Origin: Gammaproteobacteria bacterium
Lineage (GTDB): Bacteria; Pseudomonadota; Gammaproteobacteria; Steroidobacterales; Steroidobacteraceae
DNA: 7,217 nt
Direction of reading: 5' to 3'
NCBI GenBank assembly: GCA_030040235.1
Contig: JASHUC010000384.1
Location: 1 to 7,217, forward strand
How positions within the stretch are numbered: position 1 is the stretch's first letter; every line of letters starts with the position of its first letter. The translations under genes were made by a program, and so were the position numbers. This document shows positions 6,403-7,217 of this stretch, piece after piece. The notes under the pieces are model-generated. The model searched no databases. It was given only the letters and a program-made list of their open reading frames with translations, and was not told the origin of the DNA.

Positions 6403-6933
6403 ATGAGAACGAAAATTTGCAGCCTCTTCCTCGTGACCGCAGTGCTCGGCAGCCTCGCCGGATGGGCGCAGGTGCCTCCGACGGCGGCACCCGACCAGGC
6501 GAAGTTGCTCCAGAGCAAGGACCCGAAGCTCGCCGCGAACAAGCGGCTCGTCTTCGATATGTGGCGCGCCATCATCCAGGGCGGCCACACCGAGCTCGCG
6601 CCGCGCTACTTCACCAAGGGTTACATCCAGCACAACCCGAATGTGGCAACGGGCCGCGATGCGATGGTCGCGTACATGAAGGCGACGCGCCCCGTGCGCC
6701 CGATCGCCAAGACGATCACCTTTCCCGTGGTCGCGATCATGGCCGAAGGAGATCTCGTGATGGTCGCGACGGTGAGCTATGCACCGGATCCCGAGAATCC
6801 GGGGCACAAGTACGCGGGGACGCACTTCGACTTGTTCCGGATCGAGAACGGCAAGATCGCCGAGCACTGGGACAATGTGCCGAAGAGTCCGGCCGCTTGG
6901 CACACGAATCCGAACGTCGACGACCGGCCGTGA
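6403..6933 (+). CDS. exported SnoaL-like / NTF2-fold protein
   Basis: The 176-residue product begins with a signal peptide (MRTKICSLFLVTAVLGSLAGWA, cleavage probably after residue 22), so it is likely periplasmic. The mature part is a single NTF2-like domain: helix KRLVFDMWRAII (47-58), KGYIQHNP (72-79), strand VVAIMAEGDLVMVATVSY (109-126), and THFDLFRIENGKIAEHWDNV (140-159). YIQH at 74-77 and EHWD at 154-157 are the same motifs as in the cytoplasmic paralogue at 1932-2336, and both proteins have the D-x-FR-x-E-x-G-x-I spacing. The group carries the name predicted SnoaL-like aldol condensation-catalysing enzyme (COG4922), without proof of activity here. GGAG lies 6 nt before the ATG. The 29-bp gap after the dehydrogenase gene suggests one operon. 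The exported location makes a direct metabolic partnership with the cytoplasmic dehydrogenase less likely. Confidence 0.82.
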   Translation: MRTKICSLFLVTAVLGSLAGWAQVPPTAAPDQAKLLQSKDPKLAANKRLVFDMWRAIIQGGHTELAPRYFTKGYIQHNPNVATGRDAMVAYMKATRPVRPIAKTITFPVVAIMAEGDLVMVATVSYAPDPENPGHKYAGTHFDLFRIENGKIAEHWDNVPKSPAAWHTNPNVDDRP

Positions 6934-7114
6934 GAAACGGCGAGCGGAGATGTCCGTTGGCTACAATCAGCGTGTCGCTCGCGTTCAAGGCGTGCCGCGA
7001 CAAGTCAGCGCGAACTGCGCAGTGTGCGCGGCGGTTGCCCCATCACACGATTGTGGCTAAGGTTGCACCAGCGTCACACGCAAGAACAACGAACGGTCTG
7101 AAACGGGAGGTCGC
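6934..7114. other. intergenic region upstream of the right-edge gene, with an imperfect palindrome
   Basis: This 181-bp spacer has no credible gene. It contains a perfect 10-bp palindrome, ACTGCGCAGT (7014-7023). Across a 2-bp mismatch on each side this extends to GCGC arms at 7008-7011 and 7026-7029. Candidate promoter boxes are TTGCCC (7035-7040), 17 nt, TAAGGT (7058-7063), and an isolated TACAAT at 6962-6967; all are weak. A 5-bp stem GCCGT/ACGGC with a 5-nt loop lies at 6927-6941 across the preceding stop codon. It has no T tract, so it is a poor terminator. Confidence 0.35.
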
Positions 7115-7217
7115 ATGAAACGCAACCGACAGATTGCCTACGCAATTTCGGCCGCGCTGAGCGCCTGCGCGTACGCACGCGCGTACGCCGATACTCCGCC
7201 GGTTGCCACCGGCACGC
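7115..7217 (+). CDS. N-terminus of an exported protein, probably a TonB-dependent receptor (runs off right edge)
   Basis: Thirty-four codons are present. GGGAGG lies 4 nt before the ATG, a strong ribosome binding site. The start MKRNRQIAYAISAALSACAY is a signal peptide with a basic N-region and an Ala/Ser-rich core. Cleavage is most likely after AYA at residues 23-25, leaving DTPPVATGT. This style of leader, followed within a few residues by a TonB-box-containing plug domain, is common in TonB-dependent outer-membrane receptors of gammaproteobacteria. The TonB box itself is not in the window, so the identification is an inference. The end of the leader has a small duplication, AYAR-AYAD, encoded by two copies of GCGTACGC (7169-7176 and 7181-7188). 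Confidence 0.55.
   Translation, partial: MKRNRQIAYAISAALSACAYARAYADTPPVATGT

Noticed and set aside
6973..7002. Inverted repeat TGTCGC ... GCGACA with an 18-nt loop
   Set aside because: The arms are only 6 bp, the loop is long and there is no T tract. This is expected by chance in GC-rich sequence.

Overview
The window is high-GC DNA, packed with genes whose third codon positions are strongly GC-biased. It reads as part of a proteobacterial chromosome. A Shine-Dalgarno-led leader that looks like a TonB-dependent receptor signal peptide, an exported DsrE-like protein and a glpD-glpK pair all fit a Gram-negative bacterium. A gammaproteobacterium of the Steroidobacter/Nevskia sort is a guess from gene style only. 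I see no tRNA, rRNA, CRISPR array, insertion sequence or phage gene.

Layout from left to right: (1) the 5' part of a small two-helix membrane protein on the minus strand, running off the left edge; (2) a TfdA/TauD-type 2-oxoglutarate/Fe(II) dioxygenase on the plus strand; (3) an exported DsrE-family protein on the minus strand, convergent with gene 2; (4) a cytoplasmic SnoaL/NTF2-like protein on the plus strand, divergent from gene 3; (5) glpK and (6) glpD on the minus strand, transcribed glpD then glpK and convergent with gene 4; (7) a beta-hydroxyacid dehydrogenase (HIBADH/tartronate semialdehyde reductase family) on the plus strand, divergent from glpD; (8) an exported SnoaL/NTF2-like protein 29 bp downstream of gene 7; (9) the first 34 codons of a secreted or outer-membrane protein, probably a TonB-dependent receptor, running off the right edge.

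The best-understood unit is glpD-glpK. GlpK phosphorylates glycerol and GlpD oxidises glycerol-3-phosphate to dihydroxyacetone phosphate while feeding electrons to the quinone pool. Neither glpF nor glpR lies in the window. The divergent dehydrogenase may also act on three-carbon hydroxyacids, but its substrate cannot be read from sequence. The dioxygenase has every metal and 2-oxoglutarate ligand expected of the family, and its substrate is unknown.

The less ordinary points are: two SnoaL-like paralogues (one cytoplasmic, one exported) sharing the same motifs on either side of the glp genes; two convergent gene pairs that both end in a shared 4-bp palindromic stop (TTAA and CTAG), one inside a hairpin; a near-palindromic -10 box between the dsrE-like and first SnoaL-like genes; and a GlpK lacking the arginine that binds the allosteric inhibitor fructose-1,6-bisphosphate in E. 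coli. I found no convincing new multi-gene system.
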